Of a DNA stretch of 64,000 nucleotides, positions 42,624 to 52,018 are shown one piece after another. Source of the DNA: Chitinophagaceae bacterium UBA7600 (lineage in GTDB: Bacteria; Bacteroidota; Bacteroidia; Chitinophagales; Chitinophagaceae); NCBI GenBank assembly GCA_002478885.1, contig DLKC01000093.1, forward strand, positions 17,795-81,794, in the 5' to 3' direction. A program made the position numbers and the translations under genes. The stretch's first letter is position 1. Every line of letters begins with the position of its first letter. The notes below the pieces were generated by a model, which was given only the letters and a program-made list of their open reading frames with translations, did no database searches and had not been told where the DNA came from.

Positions 42624-44087
42624 ATGAATTATTGCAGTCGAAAGATATTGGTTTTGCTTTGTTGTTCGGTCTGGTTATTTTCTGCTGCTCAGAATGATTC
42701 GGCCTCGCTAAAGAGATACAACGATTCCATCACGGCACTTGTTCAGGCGATCATTAAAAAAAGTAACGATACTGCTATTGTCGCTATCGCAGATATCACT
42801 ATTACCGGAAACAAGAAAACAAAGCCTTACATCATTGAAAGAGAAATTCCATTCAAGCAGGGTGACTACATCAAACGCGGCGACCTCGAAAAGCAACTTA
42901 TTACAGCACGGCAACTCATCATCAACACAGCACTGTTTACAGATGTGGAAGTCTACATCCAAAACATCACCGGTGAATTGGTTTTCATTAATGTTGACGT
43001 AAAAGAACGCTGGTATCTTTTTCCACTGCCATATTTCAAATTGGTCGACAGGAATTTTAACCAGTGGTGGGTTGAACAAAAGGCAAGCCTTAGCAGGGTT
43101 AACTACGGCATAAAGTTTATGCAGAACAATGTTAGCGGGCGTAACGACAAACTCGGAATTAATCTTATCACCGGTTATAGCAGGCAGGTGCAGATAAAAT
43201 ACGAGCAGCCCTATGCAACACCCTCACTTAAAAGTGGCTTCAGTGTCGCTTTTAATTTTTCACGGCAACGCGAACTCAACTATAAAACAGAACTGAGTAA
43301 GCAGGCTTTCTATAAGCAAGATCAGTTTGTAATGCAGAATATACGCGGAGAAATAGCTTACTTATATCGGCCAGCGATCAAAGTCAGGCACGTGTTTAAA
43401 TTTGCCTATACTTATAATTCGATCGACGACACGATCATAAAGCAAAATCCCAATTATTTTCCCAATGGTAAAACCAGTATAAAATATCCTGAAGTCTCTT
43501 ATTCCATACAGTATTTTAATACGGATTACAATGCTTATCCTTCGAGGGGCATCCTGGCCGAAGGCTCTGTTATACGAAAAGGCTTTTTTAACAACGACAT
43601 TAATGTAACCCAACTTCAGGCACTTGCCAGCTATGCAGTTCCTGTTAAGAAAAAGATGGTGCTTACATTGCAAGGCGCCGGCATTATAAAAGTACCTTTT
43701 AACCAACCCTACTACAACCAGCAATTATTTGGCTATGGCCTTGCCTATTTGCGTGGCCTGGAATACTATGTTACCGATGGCGTAGCCGGTATTTTAGCCC
43801 GCACAACCTTGAGAAGACAAGTGCTCGATTTTGCCTTAAAATCGCCCCCGGGCAGCAAAAAGCAGGTCACCATTCCCTTCAAGGTCTTCCTTAAAGCCGG
43901 CGCCGATATTGGATATACTTACAACCGCGACCCTGGCAACAGCCTGCTCAGCAATAAATTTCTATATACAGAATGTGTGGGAGCCGATATCGTAATCGTA
44001 CCCTACGACCTTATTTTTAAGTTTGAATACAGCTTTAACCAATTAGGTGAACAAGGCCTGTTTTTTCATGTGCGTACAGATTTTTAA
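42624..44087 (+). CDS. Omp85-superfamily outer-membrane protein with a single POTRA domain
   Basis: A 487-residue protein. Signal peptide about 1-23 (VLLCCSVWLFSAAQ). One POTRA domain at about 55-130 (IADITITGNKKTKPYIIEREIPFKQGDYI, NTALFTDVEVYIQ, ELVFINVDVKERWYLFPLP), then a beta-barrel of about 340 residues that ends in VRTDF with an aromatic C-terminus. BamA has five POTRA domains, so this is not the main assembly factor. Shorter Omp85 proteins are often partners in protein or lipid transport. The frame is open from 42510, but the ATG at 42624 gives the signal peptide. nadK follows after element copy F44131. Confidence 0.88.
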   Translation: MNYCSRKILVLLCCSVWLFSAAQNDSASLKRYNDSITALVQAIIKKSNDTAIVAIADITITGNKKTKPYIIEREIPFKQGDYIKRGDLEKQLITARQLIINTALFTDVEVYIQNITGELVFINVDVKERWYLFPLPYFKLVDRNFNQWWVEQKASLSRVNYGIKFMQNNVSGRNDKLGINLITGYSRQVQIKYEQPYATPSLKSGFSVAFNFSRQRELNYKTELSKQAFYKQDQFVMQNIRGEIAYLYRPAIKVRHVFKFAYTYNSIDDTIIKQNPNYFPNGKTSIKYPEVSYSIQYFNTDYNAYPSRGILAEGSVIRKGFFNNDINVTQLQALASYAVPVKKKMVLTLQGAGIIKVPFNQPYYNQQLFGYGLAYLRGLEYYVTDGVAGILARTTLRRQVLDFALKSPPGSKKQVTIPFKVFLKAGADIGYTYNRDPGNSLLSNKFLYTECVGADIVIVPYDLIFKFEYSFNQLGEQGLFFHVRTDF

Positions 44088-44092
44088 GTATT

Positions 44093-44149
44093 GTTATGGA
44101 AGCCGGCAACTGTACTTGTGGCATCTTCTCTTGCGTCGCACGCTTGTGC
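44093..44149 (+). repeat. Dispersed intergenic element, copy F44131
   Basis: Exact core TTGCGTCGCAC at 44131-44141. Left end TTATGGAAGCCGGC starts 6 bp after the stop of the Omp85-like gene; GGCATCTTC precedes the core and GCTTGTGCGTTC follows. Confidence 0.9.
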
Positions 44150-44280
44150 GTTCCACATTCTTATCAGCAAAACAGCGTTTTATGAAGCTTTATATCATTT
44201 GAATAACTCCGTTTTTTTACCTGTACTTTTACAATCCCATGAACCCACAAACGTTTTATCACCCGAATTCTGAATAGTAA

Positions 44281-45153
44281 ATGAAAGTAGCCATATACAG
44301 CCGCGGATTGGATGCAGATCTTAAAGCGCAGTTGATCATACTTATTGGTGAACTGCAAAAGCACGAAATAAAAATCACTTTGCTGCAATCCCTTGCAGAC
44401 ATTGATATAAACGTGGTTGAAAAAGGGATTGAACTTTTTGCAACCTCAGCTGATTTAGACGATGCGGTCGATTGCCTTATTAGTCTTGGCGGCGATGGGA
44501 CCATACTCGACTCTGTAACCCTCGTAAGAGAGAAGAATATTCCAATACTCGGCATCAACTTTGGCAGGCTTGGTTTTTTGGCGGGCATAGGCAAAGAAGA
44601 GTTAACACTTGCAGTAGAAGCGCTGGTTGCCGGAACTTATGTTGCAGATAAAAGATCACTTGTACACCTCGATGCGAGTATGCCCTTATTCAACGACGCT
44701 CCATTTGCGCTGAATGAATTCGCCATTCACAAAAGAGATACTTCCCCAATGATCAAGATCCATACTTACCTCAACGGGGAGTTTCTCAATACTTATTGGT
44801 GCGATGGCCTCGTGGTTGCCACGCCAACAGGTTCAACCGGTTATAATATGAGTTGTAACGGGCCAATTGTTTTTCCCGATTCATCGAGCTTTGTTATTAC
44901 GCCCGTTGCTCCGCACAATCTCAATGTAAGGCCGATCGTAGTGCCAGACAGCACTATTATTTCTTTTGAAGTGGAAAGCCGGAGCGACCAGATCATCTGC
45001 GTGCTGGATGCAAGGCGCGAAATAGTGAGCAAAGAAATTCAACTTGCTGTAAAACGGGAGAGATTTTCTGTAAGCCTGATACGGCTGAATGAAAACAATT
45101 TCCTCTCCACACTTCGCTCAAAACTTACGTGGGGCATGGATACGAGAAATTAA
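44281..45153 (+). CDS. nadK: NAD kinase
   Basis: A 290-residue cytoplasmic enzyme that phosphorylates NAD to NADP. The nucleotide motif GGDGT at 70-74 is intact, and NFGRLGFLAGI, LNEFAIHKRDTSPMIKIHTYLNGEFLNTYWCDGLVVATPTGSTGYNMSCNGPIVFP is the conserved substrate region, with the ADP-binding TPTGSTGY segment. RPIVVPDSTIISFEV continues the beta-rich C-terminal domain. Length is normal. The gene is bracketed by element copies F44131 and R45214, with their CTTGTAC-type ends facing it. Confidence 0.96.
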   Translation: MKVAIYSRGLDADLKAQLIILIGELQKHEIKITLLQSLADIDINVVEKGIELFATSADLDDAVDCLISLGGDGTILDSVTLVREKNIPILGINFGRLGFLAGIGKEELTLAVEALVAGTYVADKRSLVHLDASMPLFNDAPFALNEFAIHKRDTSPMIKIHTYLNGEFLNTYWCDGLVVATPTGSTGYNMSCNGPIVFPDSSSFVITPVAPHNLNVRPIVVPDSTIISFEVESRSDQIICVLDARREIVSKEIQLAVKRERFSVSLIRLNENNFLSTLRSKLTWGMDTRN

Positions 45154-45205
45154 AATCATTGTTCAAAAAAAACATGCCGCCGGGCTTGCAGCAACTGTGG
45201 ATACA

Positions 45206-45263
45206 GTACAAGAGTGCGACGCAACAGCAGCTGAAAGAGGAAATACTGCCAGGTACATAAAAA
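45206..45263 (-). repeat. Dispersed intergenic element, copy R45214
   Basis: Exact core GTGCGACGCAA at 45214-45224 after GTACAAGA, then AGCAGCTGAA and TGCCAGGTACATAAA. Confidence 0.9.
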
Positions 45264-45392
45264 CCAGGTTCTTTTTTTAAAAATACAGTGAATTGAACGT
45301 TAGTAAATATTTAAGCAAAGTTTGCCACGTTGTTTTTAAACTATCGTAAACTTTGCAGGCAATAATTTGTGTTTATATTTTACCTATAAAAT

Positions 45393-47480
45393 ATGCCGGT
45401 TTACAATCAATCAAGAAGCAGGGTTATACAACTGATCTTTGTCGCGATTTTTCTAATAATAACTGCACAGCTATTACATCTTCAGATATTTTCTTCTGAA
45501 TATAAAATACAGGCCGAAAACAATGCTATTTACCGGAAGGTGGTGTATCCGGACAGGGGCATTGTGTACGATCGTAAAAGTAGGGCCATATTGGAAAATA
45601 CCATCATGTACGACCTGATGGTAACACCGAAAGATGCGAGGGGAGCCGACACAACAATTCTCTGCGCCATACTGGGCATTGATACCGCTGAGTTCAGAAA
45701 GAGAATGGTTACAGCCATTATTAAAAACACTAGCTATAAGCCCAGCGTTTTTGCTGCACTTGTTTCGGATGATATTTATGCGCAGCTGAATGAAAACATG
45801 TACCGGCTTCCGGGATTTGTTTTATCAGAGAGGCCGGTGCGGAAATACCCTTTTGAGGCTGCCGCAAATGTGCTTGGGTACCTTGGTGAAGTTGATACCA
45901 CTTTTTTGCGCAAACATAAAGGCGAAGGTTATGAAATGGGCGACTATGCCGGTATGACAGGCCTTGAAAGCAGCTATGAAAAAGTGTTGATGGGCCAGCG
46001 TGGGGTAAAACGCTACATAAGAGATAACAAAAACCGAATACAGGGTGCTTATGAAAATGGTGTTTATGACACAGCTGCCATCGCAGGCCGTAATCTTTAC
46101 AGCAGTATAGATGTAGACCTTCAACTACTGGCAGAAAAATTATTGGGTAATAAAATTGGCAGTGCAGTAGCGATAGACCCCAAAACGGGTGGTATACTGG
46201 CCATGGCAACAAGCCCGTCTTACAACCCTAATCTTTTAACAGGCTCAGAACGTAGAAAGAACTTTAGCAAACTGGTGCTTGATACAGCAAGGCCTTTATT
46301 GAACAGAGCGATAAAAGGGCAATATCCCCCGGGATCTACCTTTAAACCGCTTGGCGCACTCGTAGCCCTTGATGAAGGTTTGATTAATCCTTCTTTTGGT
46401 TACCCATGCGGCGGGGCGTATTATTCATGCGGAAGACCCGTTAAATGCGAACACCATGATGCCGGACATGCGGCGAGTTTAAGGCTGGCACTTTCACATT
46501 CGTGCAATTCGTATTTTTCCCAGGTTTTCAGAATGGCAATTGATAACCCAGCGTTTAATAGTCCGCAGGAGGGCTACCTGAAATGGAAGGAATATATGAA
46601 TGCAATGGGTTTGGGTGTAAGACTTGATATTGACCTGCCAAGTGAAGACAAAGGCAACATCCCCGATACTGCCCGGTACAACAGGGATTTTGGTGGCACA
46701 AGATGGAACAGTTGTAATATACTCACTTTGGGCATTGGGCAGGATCGAATGCTGGCCACTCCGCTGCAACTGGCAAATGCCATGTGTTTTATTGCCAATA
46801 AAGGCTACTACTATACGCCTCATTTTATCGATAGCGTTGAGCATGAAACAGCAGCTGATACCGGCCTGCATAAATACAGGGTTAAACATAAGGTAACGAA
46901 TATTTCAGATGAAGATTTTGAGGCGGTACAGCTGGCAATGCTCGATGTAACTGTGTCGGGTACCGCTGTTGGCGCAAAAATAGATGGCATAAATATCTGC
47001 GCCAAAACCGGTACCGCTCAGAACCCGCATGGGAAGAATCACTCTTTGTTTGTGGCCTTTGCGCCAAAAGAAGATCCAAAAATAGCGATAGCCGTTGTAG
47101 TGGAGAATGCAGGTTTCGGTGCTACATGGGCTGCCCCTATTGCTTCGCTTATGATGGAAAAATATTTAAACGACACTATTTCGGCCAAACGATTGCCTGA
47201 AGTTGAACGGATATCAAAGGCTGATCTTATACCGGAAGCCATTAAACATTGGTATGCAGTTAAAGACTCCATAAAACTAGCCAAACTGGCAAAACAGATC
47301 GACGCTGACAAAGCGCCTGTTTTTGAAAATACAACAGATAACCGGAAGAATACTTTCGATCCTGAGGCCGAGCCAGACCGAAAGGATAATAGTGACTCAA
47401 CTGACAAAAAGATCAATAAGTCGCCGGCAATAAATCAGCAGCAACAACAAATAAAGAAACCAGGAAAGAAAAATGGCTAA
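45393..47480 (+). CDS. mrdA: Penicillin-binding protein 2 (rod elongation transpeptidase)
   Basis: A 695-residue bitopic inner-membrane DD-transpeptidase that cross-links wall peptidoglycan during elongation. A helix at about 11-28 anchors it. The dimerisation region (about 40-230) contains YPDRGIVYDRKSRAILENT and YPFEAAANVLGYLGEVD. The transpeptidase domain shows YPPGSTFKPL with S315 and K318, SHSCNSYF (SxN), and CAKTGTAQNPHG (KTG). The last 70 residues form a polar, Gln/Lys-rich tail (SPAINQQQQQIKKPGKKNG) beyond the catalytic domain. rodA overlaps its 3' end by 8 bp. It is separated from mreBCD in this window. Confidence 0.96.
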   Translation: MPVYNQSRSRVIQLIFVAIFLIITAQLLHLQIFSSEYKIQAENNAIYRKVVYPDRGIVYDRKSRAILENTIMYDLMVTPKDARGADTTILCAILGIDTAEFRKRMVTAIIKNTSYKPSVFAALVSDDIYAQLNENMYRLPGFVLSERPVRKYPFEAAANVLGYLGEVDTTFLRKHKGEGYEMGDYAGMTGLESSYEKVLMGQRGVKRYIRDNKNRIQGAYENGVYDTAAIAGRNLYSSIDVDLQLLAEKLLGNKIGSAVAIDPKTGGILAMATSPSYNPNLLTGSERRKNFSKLVLDTARPLLNRAIKGQYPPGSTFKPLGALVALDEGLINPSFGYPCGGAYYSCGRPVKCEHHDAGHAASLRLALSHSCNSYFSQVFRMAIDNPAFNSPQEGYLKWKEYMNAMGLGVRLDIDLPSEDKGNIPDTARYNRDFGGTRWNSCNILTLGIGQDRMLATPLQLANAMCFIANKGYYYTPHFIDSVEHETAADTGLHKYRVKHKVTNISDEDFEAVQLAMLDVTVSGTAVGAKIDGINICAKTGTAQNPHGKNHSLFVAFAPKEDPKIAIAVVVENAGFGATWAAPIASLMMEKYLNDTISAKRLPEVERISKADLIPEAIKHWYAVKDSIKLAKLAKQIDADKAPVFENTTDNRKNTFDPEAEPDRKDNSDSTDKKINKSPAINQQQQQIKKPGKKNG

Positions 47481-48819
47481 GGCTTCTCATAACCCGATAT
47501 CAAAAGGAGTTGACTGGATGATCATTTGGCTGTATGCCATTTTGGTTGCTATTGGCATCCTTTGCATTTTTATGGTAGAGTATAACCCCGATACTTTTAG
47601 CGCGGCATCCTTTTTTACATTCAATACCAATTACAGTAAACAGCTGTTGTTTGCCGGTGTGTGTGCGATAGTGGCAATTTTTATTTTATTAAGCGACAGC
47701 AAACTTTATACGGCATTTGCCAACTTATTTTATGTGTTTGGCATTTTGCTTATGCTGCTCACTTTCGTGATCGGGAAAGATATCAATGGCTCAAGAAGCT
47801 GGATACCACTGGGCGGAGGGTTTAACCTGCAGCCTGCTGAGCTCTGCAAGATTTTTGCATCGCTTGCCCTGGCAAAATACTTATCTCAACTGGATACGGA
47901 TTTTACCAAAACAAAGTCGCAGGCGATAGCCGTGGCTATCGCAATGTCGCCAGCGCTGTTGTCTATCATGCAAAACGAAACGGGACTTGCCCTGGCATAT
48001 TCAAGCTTTTTTATTGTGATGTACCGCGAAGGGCTACCCGGTTTTATTCTCGTGATTGGTTTTTCATTTGGCGTATTGGTAGTTGCCACGCTGATTATGG
48101 AGCCAAATACGCTGGCAATAATTCTTACAATTATTGCTGCCGGCACTGTTTATTTTATGAGAAGGCAGATAAAACGTGAACGTATTTTATTGGCCATTAT
48201 CATTGGTGTATGGGGTTTATGCGTAGGCATTCAGCGCTTTGCAGTGCCTTATATTTTTAATAATGTCTTCGAATGTTATCAAAGCCAGCGTATTTATAAC
48301 GCCGTGGGGAAAGACTATGATTGCAGCCAGAACAAGAGTGCGAAGAATGCAGCCGCCGCTTCCAAGACCGTCGTTAAGCCCGACGATTACAATGTGCGCC
48401 AGAGCAAGATTGCCATTGGTTCGGGCGGACTGATTGGTAAAGGATTTTTAAAGGGAACACAAACACGGGGTAAATACGTTCCGGAGCAGCATACAGATTT
48501 TATTTTCACCTCGCTCGGGGAAGCCTTTGGTTTTACAGGCTGTTTGCTCTTTCTTGGTTTGTATATGGTTTTGCTTTTCCGGATTATTTATGTTGCTGAA
48601 CGCCAACGAAGCACCTTCAGCAGGGTATACGCGTATTGCATAGCCAGTATTATTTTTTTTCATATAGCGGTAAATGTTTGCATGACCATCGGTCTTTTCC
48701 CCATTATTGGCATTCCTTTGCCATTAATCAGTTATGGGGGGTCTTCGCTCCTCACTTTTACCGTGCTTATTTTTATCCTTGTAAGACTCGATGCCGACAG
48801 GCAAATGGTACTTCGCTAA
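47473..48819 (+). CDS. rodA: Rod shape-determining SEDS glycosyltransferase RodA
   Basis: A 448-residue inner-membrane protein with about ten helices, the peptidoglycan polymerase partner of PBP2. Typical SEDS segments are INGSRSWIPLGGGFNLQPAELCKIFASLALAKYLS, MSPALLSIMQNETGLALAYSSFF (around the catalytic aspartate position, here within a QNETG form), IAIGSGGLIGKGFLKGTQTRGKYVPEQHTDFIFTSLGEAFGF and GLFPIIGIPLPLISYGGSSLLTF. The loop before IAIGSGG is enlarged (about 260-315, YQSQRIYNAVGKDYDCSQNK). The canonical catalytic D appears as N or E in the QNETG stretch, as judged by eye. It overlaps mrdA by 8 bp. Confidence 0.95.
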   Translation: MAKASHNPISKGVDWMIIWLYAILVAIGILCIFMVEYNPDTFSAASFFTFNTNYSKQLLFAGVCAIVAIFILLSDSKLYTAFANLFYVFGILLMLLTFVIGKDINGSRSWIPLGGGFNLQPAELCKIFASLALAKYLSQLDTDFTKTKSQAIAVAIAMSPALLSIMQNETGLALAYSSFFIVMYREGLPGFILVIGFSFGVLVVATLIMEPNTLAIILTIIAAGTVYFMRRQIKRERILLAIIIGVWGLCVGIQRFAVPYIFNNVFECYQSQRIYNAVGKDYDCSQNKSAKNAAAASKTVVKPDDYNVRQSKIAIGSGGLIGKGFLKGTQTRGKYVPEQHTDFIFTSLGEAFGFTGCLLFLGLYMVLLFRIIYVAERQRSTFSRVYAYCIASIIFFHIAVNVCMTIGLFPIIGIPLPLISYGGSSLLTFTVLIFILVRLDADRQMVLR

Positions 48820-48938
48820 CTGCATTAAACCTGCTCCACAAATTTTTAATGGAAGATCGCGAAGAGCTTATCTTTATGCAACTGCTTTGTATGGCTCACT
48901 CTGGTGTTTAGTGTTACCAAAGCGCATAAATCTTTTTC

Positions 48939-49820
48939 ATGGCATTTAATATTCAAACCTTCAAAACGCGGTCTCTGTCGGCAGTGGTGTTTGTCGCAAT
49001 TATGTTGTGTGGTGTGCTTATTAATCAATGGACATTTTTTCTGCTTTTCAGCATTATACATTTGGGCTGCTGGGTCGAGTACCAGAAACTGATCGGGGTT
49101 ATCGATGCCGACTATAAAGATATTTCATCCTTTCACAAGTGGGGAGTAGTTATGCTGGGCTGGAGTTTTATGATGTGGATGACCAACGATGCCTATGAAA
49201 TATTTCCCGGCCTTACCCTTTTTGAGGTCGGTTGGTGGTTGATGCTTATTCTTGCCATAAGCCTGCCCGTTGTAGAAGTTTTACTGAGCAAACACTTCAA
49301 CTTAACAAATACCGGCTATTCACTCTTCGGGCTTATTTATATTTCTTTAAGCTGGGGTTTAATGGTTAACCTGCGCGCAGAAGGTATACTGCGTTTCGGC
49401 AGCCTTTTTTCATTCGATCTCGGTTGGGTGTTTCCCGTAATATTAATAGCTTCCATTTGGATCAACGATACAATGGCCTACATCGTTGGTTCGCTCATTG
49501 GCAAAACGCCGTTCTCTTCTATTTCGCCAAAGAAAACATGGGAAGGAACTATAGGTGGTGCCATTCTCGCCATCGCTGTGGTTACGTTGCTTGGTTATTT
49601 TGCCTTTGACATGGACGATTATATTTCGCTCATCATCATCTCCACACTTGCTGCTGTTATCGGAACACTTGGCGATCTTTTTGAAAGCAAGCTTAAAAGA
49701 TTGGCCAATGTAAAAGACAGCGGCGCTATGATGCCCGGCCACGGCGGTTTTCTCGATCGTTTCGATTCACTGGTAATGGCAACGCCATTCGTTTGGCTTT
49801 ACGTAAAAATATTTCTTTAG
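48939..49820 (+). CDS. cdsA: Phosphatidate cytidylyltransferase
   Basis: A 293-residue inner-membrane enzyme that makes CDP-diacylglycerol from phosphatidic acid and CTP. It has about eight hydrophobic helices. The signature SKLKRLANVKDSGAMMPGHGGFLDRFDS near the C-terminus fits the cytidylyltransferase pattern, and SISPKKTWEGTIGGAI precedes it. The start is ATG 48939. psd, for the next phospholipid branch, lies 317 bp downstream behind a pair of element copies. Confidence 0.95.
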   Translation: MAFNIQTFKTRSLSAVVFVAIMLCGVLINQWTFFLLFSIIHLGCWVEYQKLIGVIDADYKDISSFHKWGVVMLGWSFMMWMTNDAYEIFPGLTLFEVGWWLMLILAISLPVVEVLLSKHFNLTNTGYSLFGLIYISLSWGLMVNLRAEGILRFGSLFSFDLGWVFPVILIASIWINDTMAYIVGSLIGKTPFSSISPKKTWEGTIGGAILAIAVVTLLGYFAFDMDDYISLIIISTLAAVIGTLGDLFESKLKRLANVKDSGAMMPGHGGFLDRFDSLVMATPFVWLYVKIFL

Positions 49821-49841
49821 CAAGCATCTTTTGTGCATGTG

Positions 49842-49902
49842 GTTTTCTTGTGTACCAGCTGCAGTGCTTGTGGCATTGCCTGTTGCGTCGCACACTTCAG
49901 CT
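49842..49902 (+). repeat. Dispersed intergenic element, copy F49883
   Basis: Exact core TTGCGTCGCAC at 49883-49893, GGCATTGCC before the core and CACTTCAGC after it. It is the left arm of an opposed pair with R50018. Confidence 0.9.
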
Positions 49903-50009
49903 CCATGACCTAAAATCGGCAGTCAAAGGTTACAAGTTCACAGGCTCACATGTTAATAAATACCACTTGTAAATTAGTGAACGTATGAACTGCTCAAACT
50001 CGTGTTACC

Positions 50010-50067
50010 GTACAAGTGTGCGACGCAACAGCAGCGGAATGCTTGTTCTCTCGCCCGGCCCATAAAA
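50010..50067 (-). repeat. Dispersed intergenic element, copy R50018
   Basis: Exact core GTGCGACGCAA at 50018-50028 after GTACAAGT, ending in GCCCGGCCCATAAAA. Confidence 0.9.
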
Positions 50068-50112
50068 ATGATACACTACCGCCTGTTTGTGCCATGCTGT
50101 ATTATTGTACTG

Positions 50113-50120
50113 TATATTTG
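50113..50120 (+). promoter_or_regulatory. -7 box for psd
   Basis: TATATTTG matches TAnnTTTG exactly and lies 17 bp before the psd ATG at 50138. Confidence 0.58.
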
Positions 50121-50137
50121 TCGCTCAACATTTTTGT

Positions 50138-50797
50138 ATGACTATTCATAAGGAAGGTTATCATACTATTGGCATCGCTGCTTTATTGTTTGGTGTGGTT
50201 AATATTGCAGCTTTTGCATTCTTAAGCGATGCTTACCCTATAATTGCAACCATTATTTTCTTTGCGACGCTTGGACTCTTCATTTTTTTAGTTTCTTTTT
50301 TTCGTATTCCCGCGCGTAGGCTAACTATTGCTGACGGTCAGATTATTTGCCCCGCCGACGGTAAAGTAGTGGTGATAGAAGAGATAACCGATGTAGAGTA
50401 TTTTCATGACAGGCGTATACAGGTAAGCATTTTTATGAGCCCGCTGAATGTTCACGTTAACCGCAACCCGATGGATGGCGATGTGTTGTACAGCCAATAT
50501 CACAAAGGCAAATATTTGGTAGCTTGGCATCCTAAATCTTCTACAGAAAATGAACGACACAGCGTAGTTATCGAAAACGACAAAGGCGTTATTTTGGTGA
50601 AGCAGATCGCCGGAGCTTTGGCAAAACGCATATGCAATTACCTGGCTCCCGGTCAGCAGGTGAAGCAGGGCGAAGAGCTTGGCTTTATAAAATTCGGCAG
50701 CAGGGTAGATGTATTACTACCGGTTAACACAACAATTAATGTACATCAAAACCAGGTTGTGCAAGGTGGTATAACGGTGCTTGCAACATTTGCTTAA
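50138..50797 (+). CDS. psd: Phosphatidylserine decarboxylase (proenzyme)
   Basis: A 219-residue membrane-associated enzyme that makes phosphatidylethanolamine. Two N-terminal hydrophobic helices (about 10-60) precede a catalytic region with ICPADGKVVVIEEI, IFMSPLNVHVNRNPMDGDV, and LGFIKFGSRVDVLLP. The GS pair in FGSRVD is the expected self-cleavage site that creates the pyruvoyl group. The length is that of the short (archaetidylserine-like) group. The frame is open from 50087, but the ATG at 50138, placed 17 bp after a perfect -7 box, is the start. A DUF3179 gene begins 27 bp later and is likely co-transcribed. Confidence 0.93.
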   Translation: MTIHKEGYHTIGIAALLFGVVNIAAFAFLSDAYPIIATIIFFATLGLFIFLVSFFRIPARRLTIADGQIICPADGKVVVIEEITDVEYFHDRRIQVSIFMSPLNVHVNRNPMDGDVLYSQYHKGKYLVAWHPKSSTENERHSVVIENDKGVILVKQIAGALAKRICNYLAPGQQVKQGEELGFIKFGSRVDVLLPVNTTINVHQNQVVQGGITVLATFA

Positions 50798-50824
50798 TAT
50801 TGAAAAAATCCATTAAAACCATTC

Positions 50825-52018
50825 ATGAAACTTATGAAAAAGCTTTTACTTGTCATCGGATTTATCGTATTGTTTGCCGCAGAAATGTTGCGTGTGTACC
50901 TCATCATGCCTTTCCCGGGCAGCCAACAGTCTAATACAATAGGCCTTGCCTATTTTATAGATCAAAATATTTTTTACATAAGGTTTGCCATATTGCTCAT
51001 CATTGCAATTCCCCTAATCAGCATTTTCCTTCGAAGCAAAATCGTTGGCAAGATTTTCCTTAGCCTGGTGCTTGCACTGTATGTGTTTATTTTTTGCATG
51101 GTTAATTTCAAACTTCGCGCAGACAAAATGTTTTATCAGCCCGAAAACAAAAATCTGGTTCCGGTTGGTGAGAATAAAGTCGCTAAAGATAAATTGGTTG
51201 TTGGCGTAGAAATAAATGGTGAAGCAAAGGCTTACCCTATCGAAATAATCGGTTATCACCACCAGGTGCAGGATACGCTGGCCGGTGAGTCCATCATGGT
51301 TACCTATTGCACCGTTTGCAGAACAGGCAGGGTGTATAGTCCATTTATAAACGGAAAAAAAGAAACTTTTCGCCTTGTTGGCATGGATCATTTTAATGCC
51401 ATGTTTGAAGACAATACAACGAAAAGCTGGTGGCAGCAAGCAACCGGCATTGCAGTAACGGGTGAATTAAAGGGATCAGCGTTAAAAGAAATTCCATCGC
51501 AACAAATGACGCTGGCTGCATGGTTGAGAGCTTATCCGCAGTCGAAAATTTTGCAGGCAGATCCTGTTTTCAAAGCTAAATACGACAGCCTTGCCGGCTT
51601 TGATAAAGGCACACTCGAAAGCAGCCTTGAGAAAAGAGACAGCGGCTCGTGGAAAATGAAATCATGGGTAGTGGGTGTTGCAGTGCCCGGTGCATCAAAA
51701 GCATATGACTGGAACGATCTTGTGAAGAAACAGGTAATCGAAGATTCACTGCCCAACATGCCTGTTACTGTATATCTTGAAAACGACAGCACCTCCTTTC
51801 ACGTATGGAACCGGACTCTCAGTGGTCAGTCGCTTCACTTTATAAAAGATTCGGCAGGCTTAAAGGATATAAACACTCAATCTGTTTGGAACGAGGATGG
51901 CATTTGTATAAAAGGTGTGTTGCAGGGAAACCGGTTAAAAACAATACAGGCGTCACAGGAATTCTGGCATGCGTGGGAAAATTTTCATCCGGGCACGGTG
52001 AAATATATCGCTAATTAA
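50825..52018 (+). CDS. DUF3179-family membrane-anchored protein
   Basis: A 397-residue protein. Three hydrophobic helices lie near residues 5-28, 48-66 and 78-98, followed by a soluble domain (about 115-397). KAYPIEIIGYHHQVQDTL, IMVTYCTVCRTGRVY with two cysteines and RLVGMDHFNAMFEDNTTKSWWQQATG are hallmarks of DUF3179 proteins. Their function is unknown. An ATG at 50837 is an alternative start. It follows psd closely. Its 3' end overlaps the convergent msrC by 8 bp. Confidence 0.85.
   Translation: MKLMKKLLLVIGFIVLFAAEMLRVYLIMPFPGSQQSNTIGLAYFIDQNIFYIRFAILLIIAIPLISIFLRSKIVGKIFLSLVLALYVFIFCMVNFKLRADKMFYQPENKNLVPVGENKVAKDKLVVGVEINGEAKAYPIEIIGYHHQVQDTLAGESIMVTYCTVCRTGRVYSPFINGKKETFRLVGMDHFNAMFEDNTTKSWWQQATGIAVTGELKGSALKEIPSQQMTLAAWLRAYPQSKILQADPVFKAKYDSLAGFDKGTLESSLEKRDSGSWKMKSWVVGVAVPGASKAYDWNDLVKKQVIEDSLPNMPVTVYLENDSTSFHVWNRTLSGQSLHFIKDSAGLKDINTQSVWNEDGICIKGVLQGNRLKTIQASQEFWHAWENFHPGTVKYIAN

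Larger units (their letters stand above)
49821..50137. other. 317-bp intergenic region between cdsA and psd
   Basis: This gap is largely made of opposed element copies F49883 and R50018. The 107 bp between them contain small inverted repeats such as TTACAAG/CTTGTAA and GTTCAC/GTGAAC. The psd promoter box follows at 50113-50120. No gene. Confidence 0.7.
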
